Of a stretch of DNA of 64,000 nt, positions 25,596 to 34,313 are shown one piece after another. Both the position numbers and the translations under genes were made by a program. Numbering within the stretch: position 1 is the stretch's first letter; each line of letters begins with the position of its first letter. The notes beneath the pieces are model-generated. The model made no database searches. It worked only from the letters and a program-made list of their open reading frames with translations, and was not told the origin of the DNA. The DNA is from Nitrospinaceae bacterium (GTDB lineage Bacteria > Nitrospinota > Nitrospinia > Nitrospinales > Nitrospinaceae): NCBI GenBank assembly GCA_029261535.1, contig JAJDBF010000010.1, forward strand, positions 101,017 to 165,016, in the 5' to 3' direction.

Positions 25596-26759
25596 ATGAA
25601 AATCGTGGTCGATGGAATGGGCGGAGACCATGCTCCGGCAACAGCGGTGGAAGGGGCGGTGCTTGCCGCCCGCGAGTACCAGACAGCCACTATCCTGACC
25701 GGCATTGAATCCGAGTTGCGAGCCGAGCTTGCCAAGTTTCCTGACGCTGACGATCTTCCCATAGAAATAAAACACGCCGATGAAGTGGTCGACATGCATG
25801 ACAGCCCCAGTAAAGTGGTGCGGGGCAAGCGCAAGTCTTCCATGAAAATCGGCCTTGATCTTGTCAAGGAAGGGTCTGCCCAGGCCTTTGTCAGTGCAGG
25901 CAATACCGGTGCTGTCCTCGCCTATTCCACATTTATTCTAAGACCCCTCAAGGGGGTTGATCGACCCGCCATTGCTGTCCAGTTACCCACTCTCAAGGGC
26001 TCCTCAATTCTTCTTGATGCCGGGGCCAATGTCGATTGCAAAACCAACCAACTGTTTCAGTTTGCCCTGATGGGCCATGTCTATGCAAAGTATGTGCTGG
26101 AGCAACCCAACCCCACGGTCGGCCTCCTGAGTATTGGTGAAGAAGACAGTAAGGGCAATGAAACCACCAAAGAAGTATTCAAAATGTTGAAGCGGACCAA
26201 TCTGAATTTCATCGGCAACCTGGAGGGAAATGAAGTGTACCGAGGCAATGCCGATGTCATCGTATGCGATGGGTTTATTGGCAACGTGGCTTTGAAGATA
26301 TCTGAAAGTCTGGCCGAAATGATCGGGGCCAACCTGAAAGAAATGTTCACCTCGTCACTGAGCGGAAAAATGGGTTACCTGCTTCTTAAAGATAAAATGG
26401 CCGAATTTAAAAAGAAGGTCGATTATTCTGAAAAGGGCGGCGCACCGTTGCTTGGCATCAATGGAGTGTGTATGATCGCCCACGGCAGTTCCAGCGGCAA
26501 AGCCATCAAGAACGCCATTGCCCGCGCCACAGAATTGATCGATAAAGAAATCAACCTTCACATTTGTGAAGACATTGAGGGTCATCTTGGCGACAAAGGC
26601 TCCTTCTGGAAACAGATAAAGGAAATGGTTTCCGGCCAGGAAGAGCAGGAACAGGAACAAAAGCTGGAACAGAAGCTGGAAGAGGAGCCGACCCCTGATA
26701 TTCCGGATATAGCCCCGGAAGCCACTGATGAAGAACCACCCGTCCCCAGGAATGAATAG
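25596..26759 (+). CDS. plsX: Phosphate acyltransferase PlsX
   Basis: Makes acyl-phosphate from acyl-ACP and phosphate, feeding PlsY in glycerolipid synthesis. 387 aa: the catalytic core (IVVDGMGGDHAP at the start, FVSAGNTGAVLA, DAGANVDCK, LLSIGEEDSKGNE, GFIGNVALK, GGAPLLGINGVCMIAHG) ends near residue 340. A C-terminal tail of about 45 residues follows, very rich in E, Q and P (EQEQEQKLEQKLEEE then PDIPDI), which most PlsX proteins lack. The tail is probably disordered. It lies between rpmF and fabH, 12 bases before the latter. Confidence 0.95.
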   Translation: MKIVVDGMGGDHAPATAVEGAVLAAREYQTATILTGIESELRAELAKFPDADDLPIEIKHADEVVDMHDSPSKVVRGKRKSSMKIGLDLVKEGSAQAFVSAGNTGAVLAYSTFILRPLKGVDRPAIAVQLPTLKGSSILLDAGANVDCKTNQLFQFALMGHVYAKYVLEQPNPTVGLLSIGEEDSKGNETTKEVFKMLKRTNLNFIGNLEGNEVYRGNADVIVCDGFIGNVALKISESLAEMIGANLKEMFTSSLSGKMGYLLLKDKMAEFKKKVDYSEKGGAPLLGINGVCMIAHGSSSGKAIKNAIARATELIDKEINLHICEDIEGHLGDKGSFWKQIKEMVSGQEEQEQEQKLEQKLEEEPTPDIPDIAPEATDEEPPVPRNE

Positions 26760-26771
26760 AATTTCTCTGGC

Positions 26772-27773
26772 ATGAATAAACACCTCCCGAACAGAGCACG
26801 TATTACAGGTACCGGTTCTTGTCTTCCTGAACGGATTGTCACCAATCTGGATCTGGAAAAAACGCTGGACACTTCCGACCAATGGATTCGTGAACGCACC
26901 GGAATCATTGAACGAAGAATTGCAGAAAAGGGCGAGTCCAGTTCAACACTGGGAGCTGAAGCGGCAAGGCGGGCCCTGACGGCGGCTGGTGAAAAACCTG
27001 AAGATATCGATATGATCATCGTCTGTACCTCGACACCCGACGTGATCTATCCTTCAACAGCCTGCTTTGTGCAAAGGGAAATCGGTGCCAGTAAAGCCGT
27101 TGCCTACGATATCTCCGCCGTGTGTTCCGGGTTCGTGTTTGGACTATCCATTGCTGAGCAATATCTCAAAAGCGGACGCTATGAAACTATTCTGGTGATC
27201 GGTGCCGAAGTCAACTCGCGCCTCATGGACTGGACGGACCGCTCAACCTGCATTTTGTTCGGGGATGGGGCCGGAGCAGTTGTGTTGAAACGCGAAGAAT
27301 CCGAAGAACCGGTAGGCCTGCTGTCGAGCCATATTTATTCCGATGGCAATCGTGCAGAAATGCTGATCGTACCGGGAGGAATCGGACGCGAAACTATTTC
27401 CCGCCAAGCGGTTGAAGACAACCTCTACACTCTCAAAATGGAAGGGCAGGCCACCTTCAAGGTGGCGGTAAAAAAAATGACGGAAGTTTCTCTGGAGGCT
27501 CTCGAACACAACAACCTGACCAAAGAAAACCTGAACGTTGTGGTCCCGCATCAGGCCAATCGCCGGATCATTTCTGCCGTTGCTGAAAAACTTAAAATGG
27601 ACTCCTCAAAGGTGATTGTTAATTTAGATAAACTGGGAAATACCGGCGGCGCATCGATTCCCATTGCCCTCGATCAGGCGGTAAAAAGTAACCGGATCAA
27701 ACGTGATGATCTGGTTTTATTAACGGTCCTGGGGGCCGGTTTAACCTGGGGAGCGGCGTTGATTCGATGGTGA
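26772..27773 (+). CDS. fabH: Beta-ketoacyl-ACP synthase III
   Basis: Starts fatty-acid elongation by condensing acetyl-CoA with malonyl-ACP. 333 aa with the catalytic triad Cys118 (DISAVCSGF), His260 (VVPHQANRR) and Asn290 (KLGNTGG). GITGTGSCLP-like strand at the N-terminus and GAGLTWGAALIRW at the C-terminus are typical. It overlaps fabD by 7 bases, implying translational coupling. Confidence 0.97.
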   Translation: MNKHLPNRARITGTGSCLPERIVTNLDLEKTLDTSDQWIRERTGIIERRIAEKGESSSTLGAEAARRALTAAGEKPEDIDMIIVCTSTPDVIYPSTACFVQREIGASKAVAYDISAVCSGFVFGLSIAEQYLKSGRYETILVIGAEVNSRLMDWTDRSTCILFGDGAGAVVLKREESEEPVGLLSSHIYSDGNRAEMLIVPGGIGRETISRQAVEDNLYTLKMEGQATFKVAVKKMTEVSLEALEHNNLTKENLNVVVPHQANRRIISAVAEKLKMDSSKVIVNLDKLGNTGGASIPIALDQAVKSNRIKRDDLVLLTVLGAGLTWGAALIRW

Positions 27774-28705
27774 AAATTGCACTTTTATTTCCGGGGCAGG
27801 GGTCGCAGTTTGCCGGTATGGGCAAGGCTTTTTTTGATGACGATGCAGGCACTCGTGCACTCTTTGAAGAGGCCTCGGAGGTTCTTGGCTTTGATATCGC
27901 AAGCCTTTGTTTTAATGGCCCTGAGGAACAGTTGAAGCTGACGGCAAATGCCCAGCCCGCGCTTCTCATCCACAGTACAATAGCCTTGAAAAGGCTTAGG
28001 GAACATGGTATAGATTCGGTGTTGGTTGCGGGTCACAGCCTCGGCGAATACTCGGCTCTGGTGTCTTCGGGATGCCTGACGTTTTCCGAGGCGGTGCATC
28101 TGGTCCGACAACGTGGCACGTTCATGCAGGAGGCTGTCCCGGTCGGAATCGGGGCGATGGCGGCCATTATTGGATTGACCATTGAGCGTGTCCAGGAATT
28201 GTGTGACCAGAAGAGCACCAGTCCCGAACATATCGTTCAGCCAGCTAACCTGAACAGTCCCGAACAAATTGTCATTGCCGGTCATAAAGAGGCCGTTGAG
28301 AAAGTGTGTCAGGAAGCCAAACCCGCTGGAGCAAAACGTTCCGTCATCCTGCCGGTCAGTGCCCCGTTTCACAGTTCTCTGATGAAACCCGCAGAAGTCC
28401 GGTTAAAAGCAGAACTCGATAAAACTGAATTCCGGGATATGAAAATTCCCGTAATCTGCAATGTCGATGCCAGGCCAAACACGAATGGCGACGAGGCCCG
28501 GCAGGCTTTGGTCAAACAAGTGTGCGCCCCGGTGCGGTGGGTTGAAACCATGCAGGTTCTGGTTGATCAAAAAATAGAAGCCGTGGTTGAAATTGGTTCC
28601 GGCAGAGTTCTCTCTGGTTTAATGAGGCGATATTGCCCGGACATTCAGTGTTTTCAGGTTAGCGACCCGGAATCATTAGCGAATACAGTAGCAGGACTTA
28701 AATAA
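27767..28705 (+). CDS. fabD: Malonyl-CoA:ACP transacylase
   Basis: Loads malonyl groups onto ACP for the fab system. 312 aa. N-terminal FPGQGSQFAGMG, nucleophile Ser91 in GHSLGEYSAL, and catalytic His202 in VSAPFHSSLM. A glutamine-rich oxyanion environment is present at GQGSQ. It starts inside the end of fabH and is followed 20 bases later by fabG. Confidence 0.97.
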   Translation: MVKIALLFPGQGSQFAGMGKAFFDDDAGTRALFEEASEVLGFDIASLCFNGPEEQLKLTANAQPALLIHSTIALKRLREHGIDSVLVAGHSLGEYSALVSSGCLTFSEAVHLVRQRGTFMQEAVPVGIGAMAAIIGLTIERVQELCDQKSTSPEHIVQPANLNSPEQIVIAGHKEAVEKVCQEAKPAGAKRSVILPVSAPFHSSLMKPAEVRLKAELDKTEFRDMKIPVICNVDARPNTNGDEARQALVKQVCAPVRWVETMQVLVDQKIEAVVEIGSGRVLSGLMRRYCPDIQCFQVSDPESLANTVAGLK

Positions 28706-28725
28706 GCTTACTGAGGTTGTATTAA

Positions 28726-29466
28726 ATGGAACTGGAAGGCAAAATAGCCCTCATTACTGGTGGTGCAAGAGGCATCGGGCAGTGCATCGCGGAACAGTTA
28801 GCAGGTGAGGGTGCCCATGTTATTCTTGGAGATGTCGATCTGGCGGGAGCAGAAAAATCCGCTGAAAAAATCGTCAGTCAGGGCGGCAAAGCCACTGGCG
28901 TAGAATTAAATGTAACGGATGCAGGACAACTGGCCACTGTGTTTGATAATATTATCAAGACACACAAGCCGCTGGACATTCTGGTGAACAATGCCGGTGT
29001 GACTCGCGATGGCTTGGTTCTTAGAATGAAAGAGGCGGACTGGGACCTGGTTCTCAATGTCAACCTGAAAGGAAGTTTTCTCTGTTCACAGCAGGCTGTG
29101 AAACAGATGTTCAAACAAAGGTCCGGAGCTATAGTGAACATTGCCTCCATTGTGGGGATGATGGGAAACGCAGGACAAGCTAATTATTCTGCTTCAAAAG
29201 CGGGACTAATGGGGCTGACCAAAACTCTGGCAAGGGAAGTGGCATCGCGAAATGTTCGGGTCAATGCGATCGCTCCCGGTTTTATAGATACAGATATGAC
29301 TCGGAAACTGGATGAAAAGGTCCGGGATATGCTGGTACAGCAAATACCCCTGGCCAGTCTGGGACAACCTCAGGATATCGCGGATTGCGTGGGCTTTCTG
29401 GTGTCGGAACGATCACGGTACATTACCGGCCAGGTGCTTGGCGTAAACGGTGGGATGTTGATGTAA
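28726..29466 (+). CDS. fabG: 3-oxoacyl-ACP reductase
   Basis: NADPH-dependent reduction of 3-ketoacyl-ACP in each elongation round. 246 aa short-chain dehydrogenase: cofactor loop TGGARGIG (residues 11-18), NNAG near 88-91, and catalytic Ser141, Tyr154 and Lys158 (context NYSASKAG). Ends with the FabG-type [14 protein letters not shown]. In the fabD-fabG-acpP order found in most bacteria. Confidence 0.97.
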   Translation: MELEGKIALITGGARGIGQCIAEQLAGEGAHVILGDVDLAGAEKSAEKIVSQGGKATGVELNVTDAGQLATVFDNIIKTHKPLDILVNNAGVTRDGLVLRMKEADWDLVLNVNLKGSFLCSQQAVKQMFKQRSGAIVNIASIVGMMGNAGQANYSASKAGLMGLTKTLAREVASRNVRVNAIAPGFIDTDMTRKLDEKVRDMLVQQIPLASLGQPQDIADCVGFLVSERSRYITGQVLGVNGGMLM

Positions 29467-29488
29467 CCTCAATGGGAGTGCAACGACT

Positions 29489-29722
29489 ATGTCGGTGGAA
29501 CAACGTGTTAAAGAAATAATTGTGGACCAACTGGGTGTGGATGAAAAACAAGCAACTGGAACTGCATCCTTCATTGATGATCTGGGAGCAGATTCTCTGG
29601 ATCAGGTTGAGTTGGTCATGGCTCTTGAAGAAGAGTTCGATATTGAAATCCCGGACGAAGATGCGGAAAAAATCGCGACCGTCCAAAACGCGGTTGATTA
29701 CATCAATAATCACACCAATTAA
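29489..29722 (+). CDS. acpP: Acyl carrier protein
   Basis: 77 aa, very acidic. The phosphopantetheine attachment serine is Ser36 in [18 protein letters not shown], the canonical DSL motif. It carries the growing acyl chain for FabD/G/F, for PlsX, and probably for the BioC/BioH-like/BioF route at 54.8-60.4 kb. It lies between fabG and fabF. Confidence 0.97.
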   Translation: MSVEQRVKEIIVDQLGVDEKQATGTASFIDDLGADSLDQVELVMALEEEFDIEIPDEDAEKIATVQNAVDYINNHTN

Positions 29723-29752
29723 TCCCCGTACTTTCTAAGCCAAAGGAGTGGT

Positions 29753-30991
29753 ATGACCCGTCGAGTCGTTGTGACCGGCTTGGGAATCATCTCGCCTCTT
29801 GGCATTGGACTCGATAAAAACTGGGATGCGGTTTGCTCCGGTGTCTCCGGAATCAGGCCCATCACACGGTTCGATGTCACAGATTTTCCAGTCACCATAG
29901 CAGGAGAGGTGCAGGGGTTTAACCCTGAAACCTATATCAACCACAAAGAGGTCAAAAAAATGGATACCTTTATCCATTACGCTTTGGCCTGTGCCATCAT
30001 GGCAAGTGGTGACTCCGGCCTTGAGGTCACCGAAGAAAACGCCGAGCGCGTTGGCGTTCTGGTCGGTGTTGGCCTGGGTGGGCTTCCCGCGATTGAAAAA
30101 TATCACAAGGTTTATATGGAGAAGGGACCGCGTAAAATCACGCCGTTCTTTATCCCGATGCTCATCGCCAACCTGGCTTCCGGCCAGATATCCATTCACC
30201 TTGGAGCCAAAGGCCCCAACACCTGCGTGGTCACGGCCTGTGCTACCGGTACGCATGCTCTGGGTGAAGCCTATAAATTTATTCGTGACGATGAAGCAGA
30301 CGTGATGTTTGCAGGAGGTACCGAGTCTGTCATCACACCACTTTGTGTTGCCGGATTCAATGCATCCCGTGCGTTGTCCCAACGCAACGACGATCCGCAA
30401 ACTGCCAGTCGCCCCTTCGACAAAGACCGTGACGGATTTGTCATCGGCGAAGGCAGTGGCGTTTTAGTTCTTGAAGAATTGGAGCACGCTAAAAAACGCG
30501 GCGCGAACATTTATGGCGAGATCATTGGCTACGCATTGAACGGCGATGCTTTTCACATCACCGCAACGGCACCCAATGGCGAAGGGGCCGCACGCTGTAT
30601 GAAGCTCGGGCTGAAAAGTGCGGGCATCAATCCTGATGAGGTTGATTACATCAACGCCCACGGCACATCGACTCAGGCCGATGCGACCGAGACAGCCGCA
30701 GTCAAAACGACCTTCGGCAACCACGCCTCCAAAGTGATGGTCAGCTCAACCAAATCCATGACCGGTCACCTGCTCGGAGCGGCAGGCGGAGTCGAGGCGA
30801 TCTATTCCCTGATGGCTCTTAAAAACGGCGTGATCCCTCCGACCATTAATTACCAGACACCTGACCCGGAATGTGATCTCGATTATGTTCCCAATACCGC
30901 GAGAGAAGTAAACATTAACATCGCGATGTCAAATTCGTTTGGATTTGGGGGCACCAACGGTGTCCTCATCATGAAAAAATTTGATCAGTAA
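29753..30991 (+). CDS. fabF: Beta-ketoacyl-ACP synthase II
   Basis: Elongating condensing enzyme. 412 aa with Cys163 ([11 protein letters not shown]), His303 ([10 protein letters not shown]) and His339 ([11 protein letters not shown]) forming the Cys-His-His triad. AAGGAG lies upstream of the ATG at 29753. The closing block [16 protein letters not shown] is typical. It ends 19 bases before the chosen rnc start. Confidence 0.97.
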   Translation: MTRRVVVTGLGIISPLGIGLDKNWDAVCSGVSGIRPITRFDVTDFPVTIAGEVQGFNPETYINHKEVKKMDTFIHYALACAIMASGDSGLEVTEENAERVGVLVGVGLGGLPAIEKYHKVYMEKGPRKITPFFIPMLIANLASGQISIHLGAKGPNTCVVTACATGTHALGEAYKFIRDDEADVMFAGGTESVITPLCVAGFNASRALSQRNDDPQTASRPFDKDRDGFVIGEGSGVLVLEELEHAKKRGANIYGEIIGYALNGDAFHITATAPNGEGAARCMKLGLKSAGINPDEVDYINAHGTSTQADATETAAVKTTFGNHASKVMVSSTKSMTGHLLGAAGGVEAIYSLMALKNGVIPPTINYQTPDPECDLDYVPNTAREVNINIAMSNSFGFGGTNGVLIMKKFDQ

Positions 30992-31010
30992 ATCCCCTCC
31001 CCAGGTTGTT

Positions 31011-31733
31011 ATGATGCTAAACCCTGAACGCATTCAGGAATTGGGTTCGCTTCAGCAGACCTTGAACTACACGTTTACCGATCCCGCCCTGCTCAACAAG
31101 GCCCTGACCCATAAATCCTACGTTAATGAGAAAACCGAGTCCCTGAAAAATAACGAGCGATTTGAATTTCTTGGAGACTCTGTGCTCGATCTTATCGTGA
31201 GTGATTACCTCATCACAACTTATCCGAATCACAGTGAAGGCAAACTGTCAAAAATCCGGGCGGCGGTGGTGAACGAAGCCTGCCTTGCCGAGCTTGCGCG
31301 GACACTGAATCTTGGCAATTATCTTCTGCTTGGAAGAGGCGAGAGCCAGTCCGGGGGCCGGGATAAAAATTCACTACTGGCCAACGCCTTTGAAGCCCTC
31401 GTTGGTGCGCTGTATCAGGACGGACAATTAGACAGCGTCAAGCGGGTCTTTATGGGAAAGTTGGAAAAAGAAATCAGCGCGCGGGTGGACTCCCGCCTGT
31501 TCCAGGACTACAAAAGTGAATTGCAGGAATACACCCAGACGCACCAGAACTGTATCCCTATCTATAAAGTGGTGAGTGAGAAGGGACCGGACCATGAAAA
31601 AGTTTTTGAGGTCGAGGTCATCATTCAAAATAGCCCCCAAGGACGAGGCGAGGGCCGGAACAAAAAGGAAGCTGAGCAAGCCGCAGCCAGAGAAGCCTTG
31701 AGTAGTTTTCGAAATGAGTCAGATCGATCTTAA
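31011..31733 (+). CDS. rnc: Ribonuclease III
   Basis: Double-strand-specific endonuclease for rRNA and mRNA processing. An N-terminal RNase III domain with the signature NERFEFLGDSVLDLIV (catalytic E and D residues) and LLANAFEALVGALYQDG is followed by a dsRNA-binding domain (about residues 165-235: DYKSELQEYTQ, GEGRNKKEAEQAAAREAL). The frame runs back into fabF to 30981, but the ATG pair at 31011/31014 matches family starts and gives about 240 aa. Terminal gene of the fab operon. Confidence 0.95.
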   Translation: MMLNPERIQELGSLQQTLNYTFTDPALLNKALTHKSYVNEKTESLKNNERFEFLGDSVLDLIVSDYLITTYPNHSEGKLSKIRAAVVNEACLAELARTLNLGNYLLLGRGESQSGGRDKNSLLANAFEALVGALYQDGQLDSVKRVFMGKLEKEISARVDSRLFQDYKSELQEYTQTHQNCIPIYKVVSEKGPDHEKVFEVEVIIQNSPQGRGEGRNKKEAEQAAAREALSSFRNESDRS

Positions 31734-31890
31734 AATAAAGGACTGTCCTGAAAAACGAGATGTGGATGCAGGATTTTTTGCAAAGATGATCCCCGACACG
31801 AAAAGTAAAGCGTTGATGGGAGTCACACTGTATCAGATTGTGCCTGACAGCATTATCTATTCGGATGGGTATTTTTTGTATATGCGGTGA
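31714..31890 (+). CDS. Possible 58-aa protein overlapping rnc, perhaps a decayed gene
   Basis: An ATG at 31714, inside the last codons of rnc but in another frame, opens 58 codons (starting MSQIDLKIKDCPEKRDVDAG) that end at 31890. The composition is protein-like and the overlapping start is typical of translational coupling. A protein-like continuation appears in a different frame just after the stop (31884-31982), so a frameshifted remnant of a longer gene is equally possible. No family recognised. Confidence 0.4.
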   Translation: MSQIDLKIKDCPEKRDVDAGFFAKMIPDTKSKALMGVTLYQIVPDSIIYSDGYFLYMR

Positions 31891-32148
31891 GCAATGCAGG
31901 ACTCAACACTGCCGATTTAACTTTGTCACCTGTTACACGAGCTTCTGGCATTCGCCCTGCCCGAATTCATCGGATTGCATAGATCCTTCCTCCCCAAAAA
32001 TAGTAAAAAAAGAGCCATTCAAACATTTAACTTCGTGTTGTTATCATCTCGTCAATAATCGCCTTAACCCCCTTAAATCAATATTCTCCCTTGTCGGGGT
32101 TGTTACCCCAAGACTATAATAAAAACAAGATTTAAAAAGGATAACGAA

Positions 32149-32868
32149 ATGAGCACAGAAGAGGATATAGCAAAACTCAGGCGATTAAGTAACATTTGTA
32201 GCGGCACACTAAGTTGCATGCTTAAGGAAATCGTGTCCCTGATACCTTCCGTGGTCGCTTGGATACCAGTTACCACAAGTGGTTCTGCGGTATGCCGCTA
32301 TGGACCCCGCGGTATTCGTCAGTACGAAGTTCGATACCAGGTTGGAGACTTGGGTAACCTGGTCCATGAAATAACGCACGTTGCCGTAAATGAAGCTTAT
32401 GGTCTGGATTTTATTAACTACACCAATGTAACCGCCAAGGATGTCCCAGCACGGAAACTAGACCACCTCGGTCGTTGCACAAACGAAGCTGAACGTCAAA
32501 CGAAACAGATGGATCATGGAAAAAATGGTGAAGTAATGGCAACCCTCACCACGCTTCGACAATGGGCGGAGGCCTCATTAGAACTGACTGCAACACAGAG
32601 GTCTGAAATCTCCAATAAATTACTTTACGGTATGATGAATCCTCAAAAGGAAAGCGATACCGTAATGAATCAGGTATTGGTCTGGCTTTTTGAATGGGGT
32701 TACCCCGTAAAAGGATTCACAACTAAAAAGCCGGTTGTTAATGCTCTATATGAAGAGCTTTCCAAAGAGGTTAAAAAGGCACATGAGAATCGGCAGACTG
32801 CCAAAATCATGACACTAGTCAGGATAAGTGCCAGACTTCGTCGGCGGGCAATGGGATATGAAGACTAA
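32149..32868 (+). CDS. Orphan protein with an HExxH motif, unknown
   Basis: 239 aa, soluble, with no signal peptide. An AAAAAGGA site precedes the ATG. Residues about 70-90 contain NLVHEITHVAVNEAYG, an HExxH zinc-peptidase-type motif (HEITH) on a predicted helix with a downstream acidic residue (E about 8 after the second His). The C-terminal half is helical and basic (KKAHENRQTAK, RISARLRRRAMG). The motif suggests a metallopeptidase fold, but HExxH occurs by chance and no family is recognised. The N-terminal half has a cysteine-bearing segment (SNICSGTLSCMLKEI). It is more AT-rich than the fab operon and flanked by non-coding DNA, so it may be an acquired singleton. Confidence 0.65.
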   Translation: MSTEEDIAKLRRLSNICSGTLSCMLKEIVSLIPSVVAWIPVTTSGSAVCRYGPRGIRQYEVRYQVGDLGNLVHEITHVAVNEAYGLDFINYTNVTAKDVPARKLDHLGRCTNEAERQTKQMDHGKNGEVMATLTTLRQWAEASLELTATQRSEISNKLLYGMMNPQKESDTVMNQVLVWLFEWGYPVKGFTTKKPVVNALYEELSKEVKKAHENRQTAKIMTLVRISARLRRRAMGYED

Positions 32869-33180
32869 ATAGTATTGAGAGTTAGACATCTGGTCATCAA
32901 ACGAAATATGGTCGGAACTCGAAAAAAATCTGAATTTATATTGGCAAAGAACTCAGAAGGCGCACCCTTTAGCCGTTTTCGTGTTAAAAAAACACGCGTA
33001 TTGAATTTGAGGCATTTCTCCGTCTTCGCAGTATATTTTAGATTAAAATCACCGTATAATCCCCACTTTGGCCCATTTGAGGCTTTTTCGTATTTAATCA
33101 ATACTGCGGATTGTTCTGCCCCTGAGTGTGGGGTTGGGGCTTGAACCATCTCTGCTGGCATTTTTTTTCGAGGAAAATAA
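32869..33180. other. Non-coding spacer
   Basis: 312 bp between two rightward genes. Frames on both strands here look accidental. GCCCC (33118-33122) and GGGGC (33136-33140) could form a small stem, followed by a T tract (33161-33168) ahead of the ABM gene. This may be a terminator for the upstream gene. Confidence 0.45.
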
Positions 33181-33465
33181 ATGGTTACAGTTGGAATGAA
33201 CTACAAGGTAATACCTGGCAAAGAGCAAACATTTGAAGGGGCTTTCAAAAAGGTCGTAGAATTGATGCGGACTTTGGAAGGCCATGCTAAAACCAATATG
33301 TATCGCGATATTGACGACGCTCAAACTTATTTGATCGTATCGGAATGGGATTCAGAAGAGGCCTACAAGGGTTTCATCAATTCAGAAAAATTCGGGGATG
33401 TTGTTGACTGGGGTAAAGAACATATCCTCGCCGGTCGTCCCAGTCACAATATGTACAAAACCTGA
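33181..33465 (+). CDS. ABM-domain (antibiotic biosynthesis monooxygenase-like) protein
   Basis: 94 aa, a single ABM ferredoxin-like fold: VTVGMNYKVIPGKEQTFEGA, then a central strand TYLIVSEWDSEEAYKGFINS, as in small heme-degrading or quinone monooxygenases and stand-alone dimeric ABM proteins. The asparagine and tryptophan of IsdG-type enzymes are not all evident, so an activity is not claimed. CGAGGAAAATAA precedes the ATG. It abuts stop-to-stop with the convergent 75-aa gene (TGATCA at 33463-33468). Confidence 0.82.
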   Translation: MVTVGMNYKVIPGKEQTFEGAFKKVVELMRTLEGHAKTNMYRDIDDAQTYLIVSEWDSEEAYKGFINSEKFGDVVDWGKEHILAGRPSHNMYKT

Positions 33466-33693
33466 TCAGGCAGGTTCCCCGGTATTGCCTTCGACGGGAG
33501 TGTATTCCATTTCCCCGTTGGTAATAGCACGTTGCAATTTCTTATAGAAATGCTCCGTGTCATGCGGAATATTATCATCGATTCGCCACCGCACGGTTAC
33601 CAGCTTGCCATCCGGGTGGTGGATGATTTGGGTGATTTCTCCATTATTCTGCGACAGCGGTTCATATAGGTGATCACCGACCTGTATTTTCAT
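33466..33693 (-). CDS. Small conserved-looking protein, unknown
   Basis: 75 aa, beta-rich and hydrophilic (KIQVGDHLYEPLSQNNGEIT, LVTVRWRIDD), reminiscent of small SH3-like or CarD/KOW-type barrels in which a V-G-D-x-V/L turn starts the domain. A clear AAGGA site lies 6-10 bases ahead of the ATG at 33693, which supports expression. No family is assigned with confidence. It is convergent with and touching the ABM gene, suggesting a compact pair. Confidence 0.6.
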   Translation of the reverse strand: MKIQVGDHLYEPLSQNNGEITQIIHHPDGKLVTVRWRIDDNIPHDTEHFYKKLQRAITNGEMEYTPVEGNTGEPA

Positions 33694-34034
33694 GATTTTT
33701 TCCTTGGTTTCAATGAGAGCTTTGTATCACTCTAAAACAAAAATCCAAGGCGAGATTCTTCGTCCCGTTGGTCCTCAGAATGACAGCATGGGTATCAAAT
33801 GTATTGCCCTGAGCTTGTCGACGTGCGATCTCCTTATTGTTTTCATTCTAAAAAAAGTCTCGGATTTATAGAGATGCCTGACAACTGAGGGAACACAAAT
33901 AAGAATTATAACCTGCGCCCCTGAGGTCAGCCAGCAGAAACATTTGACTTGGGAGTAAGCGATTAGAAATATTTCTCGCGGGCACAGTTGTTGTTGCCAA
34001 TTTTTCCAAGAGTTAAAATCAAGGAGATCAATCG
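33694..34034. other. Repeat-bearing intergenic region
   Basis: 341 bp with no gene. It contains composite repeat copy B (33746-33823). The remainder leads to the lipoyl-like gene, with AAGGAGATC at 34020-34028 as its ribosome-binding site. Promoters for both divergent flanking genes must lie here. Confidence 0.55.
33746..33823. repeat. Composite dispersed repeat, copy B
   Basis: CAAGGCGAGATTCTTCG (33746-33762), CTCAGAATGACAG (33774-33786) and CCTGAGCTTGTCGACG (33808-33823) follow the same order and orientation as copy A at 4392-4489, with a shorter gap before the last part. Confidence 0.7.
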
Positions 34035-34313
34035 ATGGCTTACATTACAATGGCGGCAATGTATCCGACGATGACATCGGGCAAGGTCGATGAGTTTCTG
34101 GTCAACATCGGAGATACCGTCAAGGACGGGACACCGATCGCTGAGATCATTGCGGAAGGGTATTACACCCTGCTGTCCGAGTATTACGGTGTGGTCAAGG
34201 AAATCTATGTAGGGGAGGGCGAATACGTCGAGATCGATACCCCACTCCTCGAAGTAGAGGAAATCGAACTCCCGGAAGGGGAGAAAGCCCCGAAAGAAGC
34301 TAACCGAGCATAG
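34035..34313 (+). CDS. Lipoyl/biotinyl-fold protein lacking the attachment lysine
   Basis: 92 aa. The chain matches a biotinyl/lipoyl domain: MAAMYPTMTSGKVDEFLVNIGDTVKDGTPIAEI at the start (written here as family positions, 2-35) and GVVKEIYVGEGEYVEIDTPLLEV in the second half. At the hairpin where E-T-D-K-A normally presents the modified lysine, the residues are AEGYYTLLSEYYG, with no lysine between positions 32 and 53. The domain can therefore not be lipoylated or biotinylated at the usual place. It is probably a structural or binding module. No E2, decarboxylase or carboxylase is nearby. A strong AAGGAG precedes the ATG. The 3' end overlaps mgtE by 14 bp. Confidence 0.78.
   Translation: MAYITMAAMYPTMTSGKVDEFLVNIGDTVKDGTPIAEIIAEGYYTLLSEYYGVVKEIYVGEGEYVEIDTPLLEVEEIELPEGEKAPKEANRA

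Noticed and set aside
25430..25708. 92-codon frame in the rpmF-plsX spacer
   Set aside because: It runs into plsX in another frame and its composition is not protein-like.
31838..32119. 93-codon frame after rnc
   Set aside because: Cysteine- and serine-rich chance composition, no start signal, and it overlaps the possible remnant in other frames.
32865..33161. Frames on both strands between the HExxH and ABM genes
   Set aside because: They mirror each other on opposite strands, lack ribosome-binding sites and have no recognisable motif.
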